Part shown: in pieces, positions 9,543-18,007 of the stretch
Layout of the letters: every line of letters begins with the position of its first letter
Numbering within the stretch: the stretch's first letter is position 1
Assembly: GCF_024494385.1 (NCBI RefSeq)
Contig: NZ_JAEVLT010000008.1
Coordinates: 145,684-209,683, forward strand
Direction of reading: 5' to 3'
DNA length: 64,000 nt
Source: Bacillus sp. EB600
Lineage (GTDB): Bacteria; Bacillota; Bacilli; Bacillales; Cytobacillaceae
Notes under the pieces: generated by a model
Told to the model about the DNA's origin: nothing
The model's database searches: none
The model's input: the letters and a program-made list of their open reading frames with translations, nothing else
Program-made: the position numbers and the translations under genes

Positions 9543-10664
9543 TTACTGATTTCCCTTGTAGGATATATACTTCGTGATTGTCTCAATCGCAAATTCAATT
9601 GCAGATTCATTTGGTGTTAACTTTGCGTGATGGAGTCCAAAAGGCGAGTTAACACCCAGCCAAAACATAAATCCTGGAATTTCCTTTAGCATATAACCAA
9701 AGTCTTCTCCTGTCATTGCCTCTTTACACTCAATCACGTTCGTACTTGTCTCATTTCTTAAATATTTCATAAATTCTCTTGTCAGTTCAGGATGATTATA
9801 TACCTGATAGTAATTCGAACCAAAATCAATTGATGCTTCGCATTCAAAACTGGTTTTAATACCTGATACAATATTCCCAATGCGCCTTTTTACTTTCTCC
9901 ATTGACTCCGGTGATAATGTACGAATCGTACCTTCTAGCCTAGCTTTTTCGGCAATGATATTTTGAACCGTTCCGCCAGTTATTTTTCCTATTGTAATAA
10001 CGGCACTATCGAGGGGGTCAACGTTACGTGAAACGATTGTTTGTAATTGGGTTACTAAAGAGCATGCAGCAATTACCATATCATTAGTTTGATGTGGATA
10101 GGCCGCATGGCCCCCTTTTCCCTTTAGGTCAATAAACAGTTCAGATGTATTGGCAAATAGCAGTCCCTCTCTTATTGCGATCGCACCCACTGGATACTCT
10201 GGGGCGATATGCAAGGCTATAATAAGATCCGGTCGCCACTCCTGCATGGTTTCAGACTCCAGCATTGGCTGTGCCCCACCTGGTCCCTCTTCTGCAGGCT
10301 GGAAAATAAACAAGAGATCATCGTCAATTGGATTTTCTACAAAAAATGTAAGAACACCAAGGGCAATACTCATGTGCAAATCATGGCCACAGGCATGCAT
10401 TTTCTCGGGATGTGTTGATGAAAAAGCTAACTCAGTTTCTTCATCAATCGGTAAACCATCGATATCCGTTCGATAGCCGATTGTCTTTTTTGGATTTCTT
10501 CCGTGTATTTTGACAAATAGCCCTGTTTTCCACTTTTTAATGGTAAACCTATCCTGCATCAAAGTCCCTAGGTAATTTACTAGATAGGCTTGCGTTTTAA
10601 ATTCCTGAAAACCGAGCTCCGGAATTTGATGAAGTTCACGGCGGATTTTTACAAACGGGTTCAT
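9543..10664 (-). CDS. dapL: N-acetyldiaminopimelate deacetylase
   Basis: This M20-family amidohydrolase (YkuR) releases acetate from N-acetyl-LL-diaminopimelate, the last step of the acetyl branch before LL-DAP. Metal-ligand motifs seen are [32 protein letters not shown] and the C-terminal [11 protein letters not shown]. At 373 aa it has the family length. AAAGGAG precedes the ATG. The partner enzymes DapH (10980) and PatA (18008) are also in this window. A composite repeat now separates dapL from dapH. Confidence 0.94.
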   Translation of the reverse strand: MNPFVKIRRELHQIPELGFQEFKTQAYLVNYLGTLMQDRFTIKKWKTGLFVKIHGRNPKKTIGYRTDIDGLPIDEETELAFSSTHPEKMHACGHDLHMSIALGVLTFFVENPIDDDLLFIFQPAEEGPGGAQPMLESETMQEWRPDLIIALHIAPEYPVGAIAIREGLLFANTSELFIDLKGKGGHAAYPHQTNDMVIAACSLVTQLQTIVSRNVDPLDSAVITIGKITGGTVQNIIAEKARLEGTIRTLSPESMEKVKRRIGNIVSGIKTSFECEASIDFGSNYYQVYNHPELTREFMKYLRNETSTNVIECKEAMTGEDFGYMLKEIPGFMFWLGVNSPFGLHHAKLTPNESAIEFAIETITKYISYKGNQ

Positions 10665-10681
10665 AAAATATCTCCTTTAAG

Positions 10682-10707
10682 AAAAGCGTGGAAGGCTCCA
10701 CGCTTTT
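10682..10707. terminator. Perfect hairpin between dapH and dapL
   Basis: AAAAGCGTGGA and TCCACGCTTTT form a perfect 11-bp stem with a 4-nt loop. Both strands end in a T-run, and it lies 17 nt upstream of dapL on the side where dapH transcripts arrive. Confidence 0.75.
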
Positions 10708-10729
10708 GGATGTTAATATAAAAATGATT

Positions 10730-10978
10730 GTTTAGCTCCAGCGCCCAGCGACTAGTGTAATTCGCCCATCTCCCTACGATAAGTCAAGCACGAATGCGTT
10801 TTCGCTCTTCGTGTTTCCTTTGCCGCGTATTAACGGGCAGTAGATTCTAGAACTGCCCGTAAAAACCCGGTCTGCTCAACTAGCAATCAGCGAGAAAAAC
10901 ATTCGCTGATTGAAGTTTCACCTTATCTCAGTCGGTGTGCTCCAGTCCATACGTCGCTAAACGGGCGCACATTTCGAT
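10730..10978 (-). repeat. Family A repeat (reverse) split by a family B repeat
   Basis: Read on the minus strand, the right part (CAGTCCATACGTCGCTAAAC on the plus strand, 10943-10962) and the left part (AGCTCCAGCGCCCAGCGACT, 10736-10755) are the two ends of a family A element. The internal word GTGTTTCCTTTATCTCAGTC, intact in other copies, is broken after GTGTTTCCTT and resumes at TTATCTCAGTC near 10923. Confidence 0.75.
10821..10922 (+). repeat. Family B repeat nested in family A
   Basis: It contains the inverted arms ACGGGCAGT / ACTGCCCGT around TAGATTCTAGA-like sequence, then GTAAAAACCCGG, and the hairpin AATCAGCGAG...CGCTGATT followed by GAAGTTTCACC. A second copy lies at 53551-53725. 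CCTT is present on both sides of the insertion. Confidence 0.7.
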
Positions 10979-10979
10979 T

Positions 10980-11681
10980 TTAGAGTTGTCTAAGCTCTTG
11001 CTTAATTTCTGTTTTTGACTTTGTCTTCTCATCAATATCCTTCAATTTTCTTGCTGGTGTGCCACCAACAACTGTATACGGTGGAACATCATCAATAACA
11101 ACCGCACCGGCAGCAACAATGGCCCCCTTACCAATTGTTACCCCTTCAAGAACAACACAATTTGCACCAATTAGTACATCATCTTCGACAATAACTGGTT
11201 TTGCGGATGGCGGCTCGATTACACCAGCCAAAACAGTACCTGCTCCAATATGGCAATTTTTCCCTACTGTAGCTCTTCCACCAAGTACAGCTCCCATATC
11301 AATCATTGTTCCCTCACCAATCACAGAGCCAATGTTGATTAAAGCCCCCATCATAATGACTGCATTATCTCCGATTTCAACTTGATCACGGATAATCGCA
11401 CCCGGTTCAATTCTTGCTTTTATATTTTTTGTATCTAATAACGGAATGGCCGAATTACGGCGATCATTTTCAACTACATAGTCTTCAATCTGGGCTTGGT
11501 TGGATTCTAAAACAGGATTTATCTCGGACCAGTCCCCGAACACAACACCGGTTGTGCCATTAATAAACACCTTTGCTTCTTTTCCAAAATCAATGTCATC
11601 TAAAGCACCTTTCAAATAAACCTTAACTGGTGTTGCTTTTTTACTATTTGCAATAAAAGAAATGATCTCATTTGCATCCAT
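10980..11681 (-). CDS. dapH: Tetrahydrodipicolinate N-acetyltransferase
   Basis: DapH (YkuQ) acetylates 2,3,4,5-tetrahydrodipicolinate with acetyl-CoA, opening the acetyl branch of diaminopimelate and lysine synthesis. An N-terminal domain (to ~85) is followed by left-handed beta-helix hexapeptide repeats ([41 protein letters not shown]). The end, [15 protein letters not shown], is typical of the family. Length 233 aa; AGGAGG precedes the ATG. Confidence 0.95.
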   Translation of the reverse strand: MDANEIISFIANSKKATPVKVYLKGALDDIDFGKEAKVFINGTTGVVFGDWSEINPVLESNQAQIEDYVVENDRRNSAIPLLDTKNIKARIEPGAIIRDQVEIGDNAVIMMGALINIGSVIGEGTMIDMGAVLGGRATVGKNCHIGAGTVLAGVIEPPSAKPVIVEDDVLIGANCVVLEGVTIGKGAIVAAGAVVIDDVPPYTVVGGTPARKLKDIDEKTKSKTEIKQELRQL

Positions 11682-11756
11682 TTTCCTTATCCTCCTAATT
11701 ATGTATTGCTAGGAATTACTTTAGCAGACAAAAGCACTGAAAACAAGAAAAATACC

Positions 11757-12638
11757 CTAGTGATTTTCTGTTATATGCTCATTTACTAAATTAACAAATG
11801 CTTGAACCTGCTTTAATTGAAAAGCGGAGTCATAGCCTAAAAGCCATGTTTCGCGTCTCAATTGCTCCCCACTTTCATTGTAAAGAGGGATTTTACAGAT
11901 GTCCTTTTCTGCCCTGTTTAAGGTAATGGAAGGCAGGATTGAGTATCCAATTCCATTAAAGGTCATTTGTTTACATGTTTCTATTTGGTCAACAACAACT
12001 GTTCTTTTTGGTGCTGTCTTAAAATGGCGCATCCACCAATCCTGTATTTCCTGATAATAATTAGAGTCACTTTTAAATTGAATAAATGGCCGGTCTGTCT
12101 CCAGTACTTGCTCCGGCTTACTAATTTCTTTGTCAACCATATATAACAGGTCACTAAACAAGTGAATTTTTATTCCTTTCCACTCAGGTGTACCTCTGAT
12201 AATTCCTATATGAACCTGATCATCGTAAAGACATTTCAAAATTTCACTGCTCCAACCGGTAATAAGCGAAATTTTTACCTGTGGAAACTTTTCGATGAAT
12301 TTTTTTAATACCTTTGGCAGCCAGTTTTGACCCACGATGGAAGCTACCGCAATTTTTAGCGTTCCTGATACCTCAGCCTGAAGCGAATCAATTGTTTCTC
12401 TAACCTTTTCCTGCTTGACGAGAACCTCATCAACAAATTTAACTACATGCTCCCCAGCTGGTGTCAAGGATAGTCCCTTTTGCGAACGGATAAAAAGGCG
12501 GGTTCCCCACTCTTTTTCTATCGTTTGCAGTCGTTGTGAAAGAGCTGGTTGAGAAACAAAAAGCCGCTCAGCGGCCTTCCGCATATTCATTTCCTGGGCT
12601 AAAACGGATAATAATTGAAATTCAGAAATTGAGGACAA
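11757..12638 (-). CDS. ccpC: LysR-type regulator CcpC
   Basis: This citrate-responsive LysR repressor controls TCA-branch genes such as citZ and citB in Bacillus. The winged-helix DNA-binding domain is in the first ~60 residues (NMRKAAERLFVSQPALSQRL), and the co-inducer domain carries LITGWSSEIL and HIGIIRG. The frame is open from a TTG at 12656, but GAGGG sits correctly before the TTG at 12638. That start gives 293 aa, the length of B. subtilis CcpC, with the same first helix. No target operon is adjacent. Confidence 0.88.
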   Translation of the reverse strand: MSSISEFQLLSVLAQEMNMRKAAERLFVSQPALSQRLQTIEKEWGTRLFIRSQKGLSLTPAGEHVVKFVDEVLVKQEKVRETIDSLQAEVSGTLKIAVASIVGQNWLPKVLKKFIEKFPQVKISLITGWSSEILKCLYDDQVHIGIIRGTPEWKGIKIHLFSDLLYMVDKEISKPEQVLETDRPFIQFKSDSNYYQEIQDWWMRHFKTAPKRTVVVDQIETCKQMTFNGIGYSILPSITLNRAEKDICKIPLYNESGEQLRRETWLLGYDSAFQLKQVQAFVNLVNEHITENH

Positions 12639-12764
12639 AGTCATCCCTCTTTGCAAGTTTTCTTATATTATAGGTAGAAGAGAAGTACGTGTCATTCTTT
12701 CCCTTTTGCATGAATAATTAAAGGCATTGAAACACTTCTTAGTATATCTTGCAAAAATAATTCA

Positions 12765-12783
12765 GCTCCCAAAAAGGGAGCCT
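12765..12783 (-). terminator. Terminator of darB
   Basis: GCTCCC and GGGAGC flank AAAAA (12765-12781) and touch the stop codon. Leftward tail TGAATTATTTTT. Confidence 0.65.
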
Positions 12784-13240
12784 AATCCACACGAGTATCT
12801 TTGTTTAATTTTTTTATATGTTTGTTTAATTGATTTAAAACTGTACTTCTTGGCAAAATCCCTTCAAATAGTCCATCCTCAGACTCGATACATAGAAATG
12901 GATGATTGACAAGTAATTCCAGACACGTTTTCATAGAATCATTTGGCTTGAGGCGTGGAACGGATTTATTCATTACCTCTTCCACATGTTTTTCTTCTAG
13001 TGTTTCAAATTCAATTCGCTCAAGTCCTAATATAGAGTCCATAATGATTGGCATACTGATGAACCCATGAAGTATATAATGAGGGTCTAAAACAGGAATA
13101 GCTGTATAACCGCTTTTTGTTAAGACTAGTAACGCATGTTCTAGATTATTTCCAATTTGTACATGGGCAACCCGCTCGGATGGAATCATTAAATCCCGAA
13201 TACTATTTTCTAAAAATTCCCCACTATGAAGGCTAATCAT
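12782..13240 (-). CDS. darB: CBS-domain protein DarB (YkuL)
   Basis: This protein has two CBS motifs (about residues 10-70 and 85-145) and no catalytic domain. In B. subtilis the equivalent YkuL/DarB binds c-di-AMP and, when free of it, stimulates the (p)ppGpp synthase Rel and pyruvate carboxylase. Position between ccpC and ykuJ and the size (152 aa) agree with that identity. GGGAG precedes the ATG. A second c-di-AMP target, KtrC, is encoded 5 kb away. Confidence 0.87.
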   Translation of the reverse strand: MISLHSGEFLENSIRDLMIPSERVAHVQIGNNLEHALLVLTKSGYTAIPVLDPHYILHGFISMPIIMDSILGLERIEFETLEEKHVEEVMNKSVPRLKPNDSMKTCLELLVNHPFLCIESEDGLFEGILPRSTVLNQLNKHIKKLNKDTRVD

Positions 13241-13320
13241 GGTCGAAAAACTCCCTAATGAATATTTATTCTCCTCTATATTCTAACACAGCCATTTGAG
13301 AAATGTCCTTTCTGAAAGCG

Positions 13321-13467
13321 TTATCCTTTACTTGTTTCAATATTCTTTACCGTAAACTGGCACTGTGGACATTGAAAAATTACATTTTGGTTGGATTGAG
13401 CGGTAAGAACATTAGACATTTCAGACTCATAATGACATTTGGGACATCTTACGATCGGCATCATCAT
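13321..13467 (-). CDS. Small zinc-ribbon protein, 48 aa
   Basis: This short frame has a good ribosome-binding site (AGGTGA at 13475-13480) before three consecutive ATG codons, the first at 13467. The product MMMPIVRCPKCHYESEMSNV ends FQCPQCQFTVKNIETSKG. CPKC and CPQC, 22 residues apart, form a four-Cys zinc ribbon. It lies between ykuJ and darB, where B. subtilis also has a tiny gene (ykzF); identity with that gene is likely from position only. Function unknown. Confidence 0.75.
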   Translation of the reverse strand: MMMPIVRCPKCHYESEMSNVLTAQSNQNVIFQCPQCQFTVKNIETSKG

Positions 13468-13527
13468 ATCATCATCACCTCATCTATAGTTTACGTTTGT
13501 AATTGAAGACCTAACCGCTAGACAATG

Positions 13528-13554
13528 AAAAAAAGGAACCGGTTAAGGTTCCTT
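13528..13554 (-). terminator. Terminator of ykuJ
   Basis: AAGGAACC (13533-13540) and GGTTCCTT (13547-13554) flank a 6-nt loop. Leftward reading ends in seven T. The hairpin overlaps the ykuJ stop codon. Confidence 0.8.
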
Positions 13555-13789
13555 ACTGAATTAAATCAAAAATTTCAATTGTGATCATATCAACGTTATC
13601 AAATTGATAGCGTTTTGGCTTTTCTTTTTCGTTATACACTTCTAATTCAAACGTTTCGGTTTTTGGATGAAACGTTACCTGACATTTTTTTTCACCATTT
13701 ACCTCGAAAAAACGTTGTGTCGGTTCACCCCCACTTGCTTGTTCTTGAAGGTTTTTTAACCGCGTTAATATTCCTTGAAGCTGTGACAT
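13553..13789 (-). CDS. ykuJ: YkuJ family protein
   Basis: This is a 78-aa protein of unknown role, conserved across Bacilli. The frame is open from 13849, but AGGAGAGGG fits the ATG at 13789 and gives the family start MSQLQGILTRLKNLQEQA. The conserved body RFFEVNGEKKCQV ... FDNVDMITIEIFDLIQ is complete. It is a single-gene unit with its own terminator. Confidence 0.9.
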   Translation of the reverse strand: MSQLQGILTRLKNLQEQASGGEPTQRFFEVNGEKKCQVTFHPKTETFELEVYNEKEKPKRYQFDNVDMITIEIFDLIQ

Positions 13790-14011
13790 ATTGCTCCCTC
13801 TCCTTTCAAACAGAAACGAAACTTTACTGTTATGTTTCTCCTTTGACATGTTTCTATCCTTATTTGATTACTTTCATTAATTTTCCAAGAAAGAATTTCT
13901 CACATGCCAATATTAACAGAATAAGGCACTACTATCTATTTGTCCAAGTAAAATTCAATATTTCTGAGATATTTATCAAAAAATACAAAGAAAGGATTGA
14001 AATAAAGAAAT

Positions 14012-14034
14012 ATAGACCCCAAATTTGAGGTCTA
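14012..14034 (-). terminator. Hairpin at the end of the two-TM gene
   Basis: ATAGACCcCAAA / TTTGaGGTCTAT form an imperfect palindrome that includes the stop codon. The T-tract is weak. Confidence 0.5.
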
Positions 14035-14268
14035 TCGAAAATTGATTGCAATAAATAAAATGATAAAAAGCACCAATGCAAAAAATAAACCGTAGGAAAA
14101 AAAGATTGGGTTCTTTAAAAAGGCGTGTTCTTGAATTGGCTTTGCCAATTGGGTATCAATATCCCCATCAATTACCTTTTGCTGCCTAGCAAGATACCAT
14201 GTAGCGATAAGTGAAACCGCTAGGATGCCTATAATAAGAATGGAGAGAACATTGATGAACATATTCAT
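14032..14268 (-). CDS. Small membrane protein, two TM helices (unrecognised)
   Basis: This 78-aa protein has a hydrophobic helix at ~4-24 (INVLSILIIGILAVSLIATW) and another at ~54-76 (IFFSYGLFFALVLFIILFIA). The charged linker between them includes DGDIDTQLAKPIQEH. The ATG follows GGAG. It lies between ykuJ and ykuI on the same strand. I do not recognise a family. Confidence 0.7.
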   Translation of the reverse strand: MNMFINVLSILIIGILAVSLIATWYLARQQKVIDGDIDTQLAKPIQEHAFLKNPIFFSYGLFFALVLFIILFIAINFR

Positions 14269-14339
14269 GGCGATTTCTCCTTGAGTAATGTTTTTCTTAA
14301 GTTACCACTCCAAGAGATTTTTATTCTTCCTCCCACTTT

Positions 14340-15551
14340 CTAAAGTAAATCTGCATGTTCAAATAAATAATGGTAGGAAAGGTCAATAAATAAAAACTCG
14401 TTTGTATTAATCGGAAAAGAGAAAGTACGAATGTTCTCCCCAGTCTCAATGTCACTATAAAGATCCGATAATAGTCCCTTTCGTTCGTTGCGCATTTTTA
14501 TAATATTTTCCAAAAAATAAGGACGCCAGCTCCAATTTTTATGGATATATTCTTTCTGAATACTCCAACCATCTTTACCTTTAAAAATATTAGGAGATCT
14601 TTGGAATCCATCCTCATCACACACATACATACGAAAAGCGGTTTGATCCATTTCTTTTACGAGCAATTGAAATAAATCTTCATAGTGTGACTTTTTGCTT
14701 TTTAAAACAATTTCTTGAACTTTTGCTTGAAAAAGCTCGGCTGTTGTATAAATCGATTCAAGTTTTCGTTTCTCAGACAAAATAAAATCATGAAACTTTA
14801 TTTTTAGGCGGTCCTTTAATAGATCTTCCTGGATAAATTCTGCAGCCGGCCTCTTTAGATAAAAACCTTGGTAGTACCTCCCGCCATTTCTCCATGCAAA
14901 ATGTAATTGATGCTCCATTTCAATATTTTCAAACAATAATGTTGCACCGATTTTTCTGGCAAGCATGGATAATGAAAATAAGACATCATTATATGCCGTC
15001 CCAATCGAAATTGATTTTAATACCTCTAAATTAATTTTTATAATGTCCGGTGCAAGCTCGCCAATCCGATCAAAATAATTACTATTACGATCGATTTTTG
15101 CAATCGCAATTTTTATACCATATGTTCGATAATATTGCAGTAAATGATCTAATTGATCTAGATCACCCTTGTAGCTTTTTTCAGATATTTCAAGGACAAT
15201 TCGTCCCATAAATAATCCCTTTTTTTCAAAAGCAAGGAGTTCATTTAAGAATGGTTCACCATGACCATACATTAATAAATCTGCTGTACGATTAAAAAAT
15301 AGGCTGACATTTTCTTTCAAGTCCAGTGCTTTTTCAAGTGCCTTGACCAACAATAATTGATCAACCTCAAATTTATATTCATCAGGTATTTGGTCATCTT
15401 GAAAAAAAGGACCTAAGCTAATGGGTTGATTCTCTGAAATATATCTTCCTAAAACCTCATACCCAATAACACGATGTTCATCAGCACTAAAAATCGGTTG
15501 AAAAAAAGGAATGACATTTTCAAGATCCGTTAGGATATCCAATGCATCCAT
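14340..15551 (-). CDS. ykuI: EAL-domain protein YkuI, degenerate
   Basis: An EAL domain occupies ~1-250 and a PAS-like C-terminal domain ~260-403, as in B. subtilis YkuI, a c-di-GMP-binding protein without shown phosphodiesterase activity. The signature reads EVLGR (32-36). The paired-Asp position, VDN in B. subtilis YkuI, is AK here (IAIAKIDRNSN, residues 151-152). The KxD position reads KIN (N174). LEISE (120-124) and LLFENIE (206-211) keep their Glu. With two metal ligands lost, catalysis looks impossible; ligand sensing may remain. A ribosome-binding site, GGAGG, precedes the ATG. Confidence 0.9.
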   Translation of the reverse strand: MDALDILTDLENVIPFFQPIFSADEHRVIGYEVLGRYISENQPISLGPFFQDDQIPDEYKFEVDQLLLVKALEKALDLKENVSLFFNRTADLLMYGHGEPFLNELLAFEKKGLFMGRIVLEISEKSYKGDLDQLDHLLQYYRTYGIKIAIAKIDRNSNYFDRIGELAPDIIKINLEVLKSISIGTAYNDVLFSLSMLARKIGATLLFENIEMEHQLHFAWRNGGRYYQGFYLKRPAAEFIQEDLLKDRLKIKFHDFILSEKRKLESIYTTAELFQAKVQEIVLKSKKSHYEDLFQLLVKEMDQTAFRMYVCDEDGFQRSPNIFKGKDGWSIQKEYIHKNWSWRPYFLENIIKMRNERKGLLSDLYSDIETGENIRTFSFPINTNEFLFIDLSYHYLFEHADLL

Positions 15552-15764
15552 TTATGTACCTCCATAAACGATATCCATTATTATACCACATCAAAAAATA
15601 GAATACCGTTCCTGAAAGACTGTAAATATTTAAGGAATGAATCTGAGTTGGAATGAATAATTAACTATCAGGATAAGCCATCTAAATGTTATAATTTGGT
15701 TTATGTCCTAATGAGAACTAGTACTCAATTAGAAAAAGATAACAGGGAGATTGGTTGGTAAAAA

Positions 15765-16649
15765 ATGGTGAAAAGATTAACAAGGAGAACTCTTTTAAAA
15801 ACTTCATTCGGTGCCCTGCTTACGATTTTAGGATTAGGCTCAGGAGGGTATGTTTATGCCCGTAATATTGAACCTGCACTCCTTGACATTCAATCGATTC
15901 AGATTAAACATTCATTAATACCTAGAAGCCTTGATGGTGTAAAGATTATCCAATTCAGTGATACACATCTGGGTTTTCAATATAATCTTAACCAATTAAA
16001 AAGAGTAATTAATGTAATTAATTCGTTTCAACCTGATGTGGTTTTTTTTACGGGTGATCTAATGGATAATCCTAAAGAGTACAAGGAAATAGAGGAACTC
16101 GCACCGATTCTCAGGCAAATAAGGGCACCCTTAGGTAAATATTGTATTTACGGAAATCACGATCACGGAGGATATGGATCTACTATTTATAAACATATAA
16201 TGCAAGGCGCAAACTTCATCCTGCTTCAAAATCAATCAAGACCCATTATAGGATCAGATGGAAGCCAGATTTATTTAGTAGGAATTGATGATGCCATGTT
16301 GGGCAGACCCGATTTTAATTTGGCTCAACAAAGCGTCCCTGATAATGCTTTTAAAATTTTATTATCCCATGCACCGGATTTGGCAGACAGAGCATCACAA
16401 TATAATATCCATTGGCAGCTCAGCGGCCACAGCCATGGAGGCCAGGTTAAGATCCCATTTATTGGAGCTCTTGTTATTCCGCCGTTTGCACAAAAATATC
16501 CAGAGGGGCATTATTTAATTGGAGAGAACAACAAATTGAACCTATACGTAAACAGAGGTCTTGGTACCACCCGTCTCCCTTTCCGATTTATGGCAAAACC
16601 AGAATTAACAATTTTCACTTTAAGAAAAGCAGAAGCACCGTTTAGCTAA
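15765..16649 (+). CDS. ykuE: Tat-exported metallophosphoesterase YkuE
   Basis: This calcineurin-type phosphoesterase has a twin-arginine signal peptide: RR at 7-8 in LTRRTLLKTSFG, then a hydrophobic stretch to ~30. Metal-binding motifs appear in order: FSDTHLG, TGDLMD, YGNHDH, SHAPD and SGHSHGG. B. subtilis YkuE is a known substrate of a minimal Tat system and is cell-wall associated. GGGAG lies 15 nt before this ATG, which is long, so the start is not certain. Tat translocase genes are not in the window. Confidence 0.9.
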   Translation: MVKRLTRRTLLKTSFGALLTILGLGSGGYVYARNIEPALLDIQSIQIKHSLIPRSLDGVKIIQFSDTHLGFQYNLNQLKRVINVINSFQPDVVFFTGDLMDNPKEYKEIEELAPILRQIRAPLGKYCIYGNHDHGGYGSTIYKHIMQGANFILLQNQSRPIIGSDGSQIYLVGIDDAMLGRPDFNLAQQSVPDNAFKILLSHAPDLADRASQYNIHWQLSGHSHGGQVKIPFIGALVIPPFAQKYPEGHYLIGENNKLNLYVNRGLGTTRLPFRFMAKPELTIFTLRKAEAPFS

Positions 16650-16663
16650 GTAGCATCCTCTTC

Positions 16664-16745
16664 TGGGCGCCGGCGCCGACTAAAAGCGCTGCCGTCTTGG
16701 CTGCAACGTCGGCACTAGCACGTCCTGTGCGTCGAAGCTTAGGCA
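16664..16745 (+). repeat. Family C repeat joined to a family A end
   Basis: After a family A-like GGGCGCCGG, this copy carries the family C core: GCAACGTCGGCACTAGCAC and TCCTGTGCGTCGA. The sequence then resumes as AGCTTAGG, like the family A terminus. The same core is at 19311-19367 and, reversed, at 53.6 kb. Confidence 0.65.
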
Positions 16746-16927
16746 GTTGTCACAGGACAAAGATATAATTTTGGTTAAATAAGAAAAGCGAGTCCCTACA
16801 ATGGATTATTAGAATAACTTTTTGTTCTATCATTATTTTTATTTTTACGAAAAAGGATGTATAATAAGAAAAATAGAAGGCGCCCGTAGAATAAATTCTC
16901 TGAATCGATTAGAAAGGAGCACTAATT

Positions 16928-17404
16928 TTGAAAAGTGACCAGAAAGTTCCCCCGGTACAAGTAAATTTAACGATAGAAAACCTCTCTCAAGCAATCTTTA
17001 CTGTCAATCGGCATGCCAAGACAGCTATAAATCCCAGTTTCTTATATAAACTTAAGCATGAATCATTAAAGAAGTTAATCGCAGAGGGGAAGGCTCAAAA
17101 AGTGGGTCTGCACTTTTCAAGAAATCCCAAAAATAGCAGACAGCAATCTGATGTTTTAGTTGCATGCGGCCAATACACGTTTCATATTCCTCCGACGAAA
17201 AAGGACTTTTCAGATCTCCCCCATTTAGGAAAATTAGATAGCAATGTCCGTAACCCAAAGGCCTGTCTATCACTAAAATTTGCTAAAGATATCCTGCAAA
17301 CCTACACAGGAGTTAAAGAACTCCAACAACCCTCAACAAAACCAAAACACAATCATCGTGTCTTTGAAAAACCTGTTTTCAAAAAATTAGGGGAAAGATA
17401 TTAA
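16928..17404 (+). CDS. ykyB: YkyB family protein
   Basis: This conserved Bacillus protein of unknown function has 158 aa. The start is TTG at 16928 behind AAAGGAG. The conserved block ENLSQAIFTVNRHAKTA, then LHFSRNP, QQSDVLVACG and PPTKKDFSDLPHLG agrees with B. subtilis YkyB, as does the end KPVFKKLGERY. It is a single gene between ykuE and the Cys-rich small ORF. Confidence 0.9.
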   Translation: MKSDQKVPPVQVNLTIENLSQAIFTVNRHAKTAINPSFLYKLKHESLKKLIAEGKAQKVGLHFSRNPKNSRQQSDVLVACGQYTFHIPPTKKDFSDLPHLGKLDSNVRNPKACLSLKFAKDILQTYTGVKELQQPSTKPKHNHRVFEKPVFKKLGERY

Positions 17405-17450
17405 ATTGAAAGCTCTCATTCATGTTTGCAACCTACTATTTCTTTTTTTT

Positions 17451-17485
17451 AAAAGCCGGACATATTACGGCTTTTATTTTTTTTG
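17451..17485 (+). terminator. Terminator of ykyB
   Basis: AAAAGCCG and CGGCTTTT flank a 9-nt loop. T-rich tail ATTTTTTTT. Confidence 0.8.
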
Positions 17486-17492
17486 ATCTTTT

Positions 17493-17508
17493 TGTGAACT
17501 TCGTCACG
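17493..17508 (+). promoter_or_regulatory. FNR/CRP-type palindrome
   Basis: TGTGA-ACTTCG-TCACG differs from the Fnr consensus TGTGA-N6-TCACA at one base. It lies 101 nt before the Cys-rich ORF. A TAATTT at 17528-17533 sits where the -10 of a class II (-41.5) promoter would be. Confidence 0.4.
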
Positions 17509-17608
17509 TAATTATGGACGAAATGAATAATTTAGATTAAACTACAATCGTTAGAAGAAAGCTCAGATAAATCAGTCACCCAATAAATTTTTATAAGAGG
17601 TGCTTATT

Positions 17609-17899
17609 ATGAAAGGTACGGCCATTCTATTCCAAGAACAATCTGTGAGAATTATTGAAAATATTGATCATAGTATTTTTGATGAAATGAAACAGCAATG
17701 TGGCTGCACTCATTGCAATTGTAAACTTGAAAACAAGATTATTGATTTTGGCTCTGTTTCACCAGTTTTCTGGCATGAAGACGAGATTGATGGGATTATG
17801 GTTATTGATCCCTTTGAATTAAACATATACTCTATATCCCCCTTTAAAACGATCCGGCACTGCCAGGTCGTTTTTATTTGCTTTAACCATCGAATCTGA
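17609..17899 (+). CDS. Cys-rich small protein (unrecognised), 96 aa as read
   Basis: The ATG at 17609 follows AGAGGTG. The product starts MKGTAILFQEQSVRIIENID and has a tight cluster C31-x-C33-x2-C36-x-C38 (QQCGCTHCNCK) with His35, suited to binding iron-sulfur or zinc. I do not recognise a family. An intrinsic terminator (17846-17880) lies inside the last ~18 codons. Those residues (PFKTIRHCQVVFICFNHRI) are probably not part of the ancestral protein, so the original stop may have been lost just upstream. An FNR-like site precedes the gene. Confidence 0.55.
   Translation: MKGTAILFQEQSVRIIENIDHSIFDEMKQQCGCTHCNCKLENKIIDFGSVSPVFWHEDEIDGIMVIDPFELNIYSISPFKTIRHCQVVFICFNHRI
17846..17880 (+). terminator. 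Terminator inside the end of the Cys-rich ORF
   Basis: AAAACGATCCGGC pairs with GCCAGGTCGTTTT (one mismatch, one G-T) across ACT, followed by a T-run. Confidence 0.8.
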
Positions 17900-18007
17900 A
17901 AGTCCTCTTTTTAAAAGGACAACTAAAAATGGTACAATATAAATAATAATCATTTTATAATCATGAGATATTCAACCTAAATAAGTCGATCGGAAGGAAG
18001 AACACGA

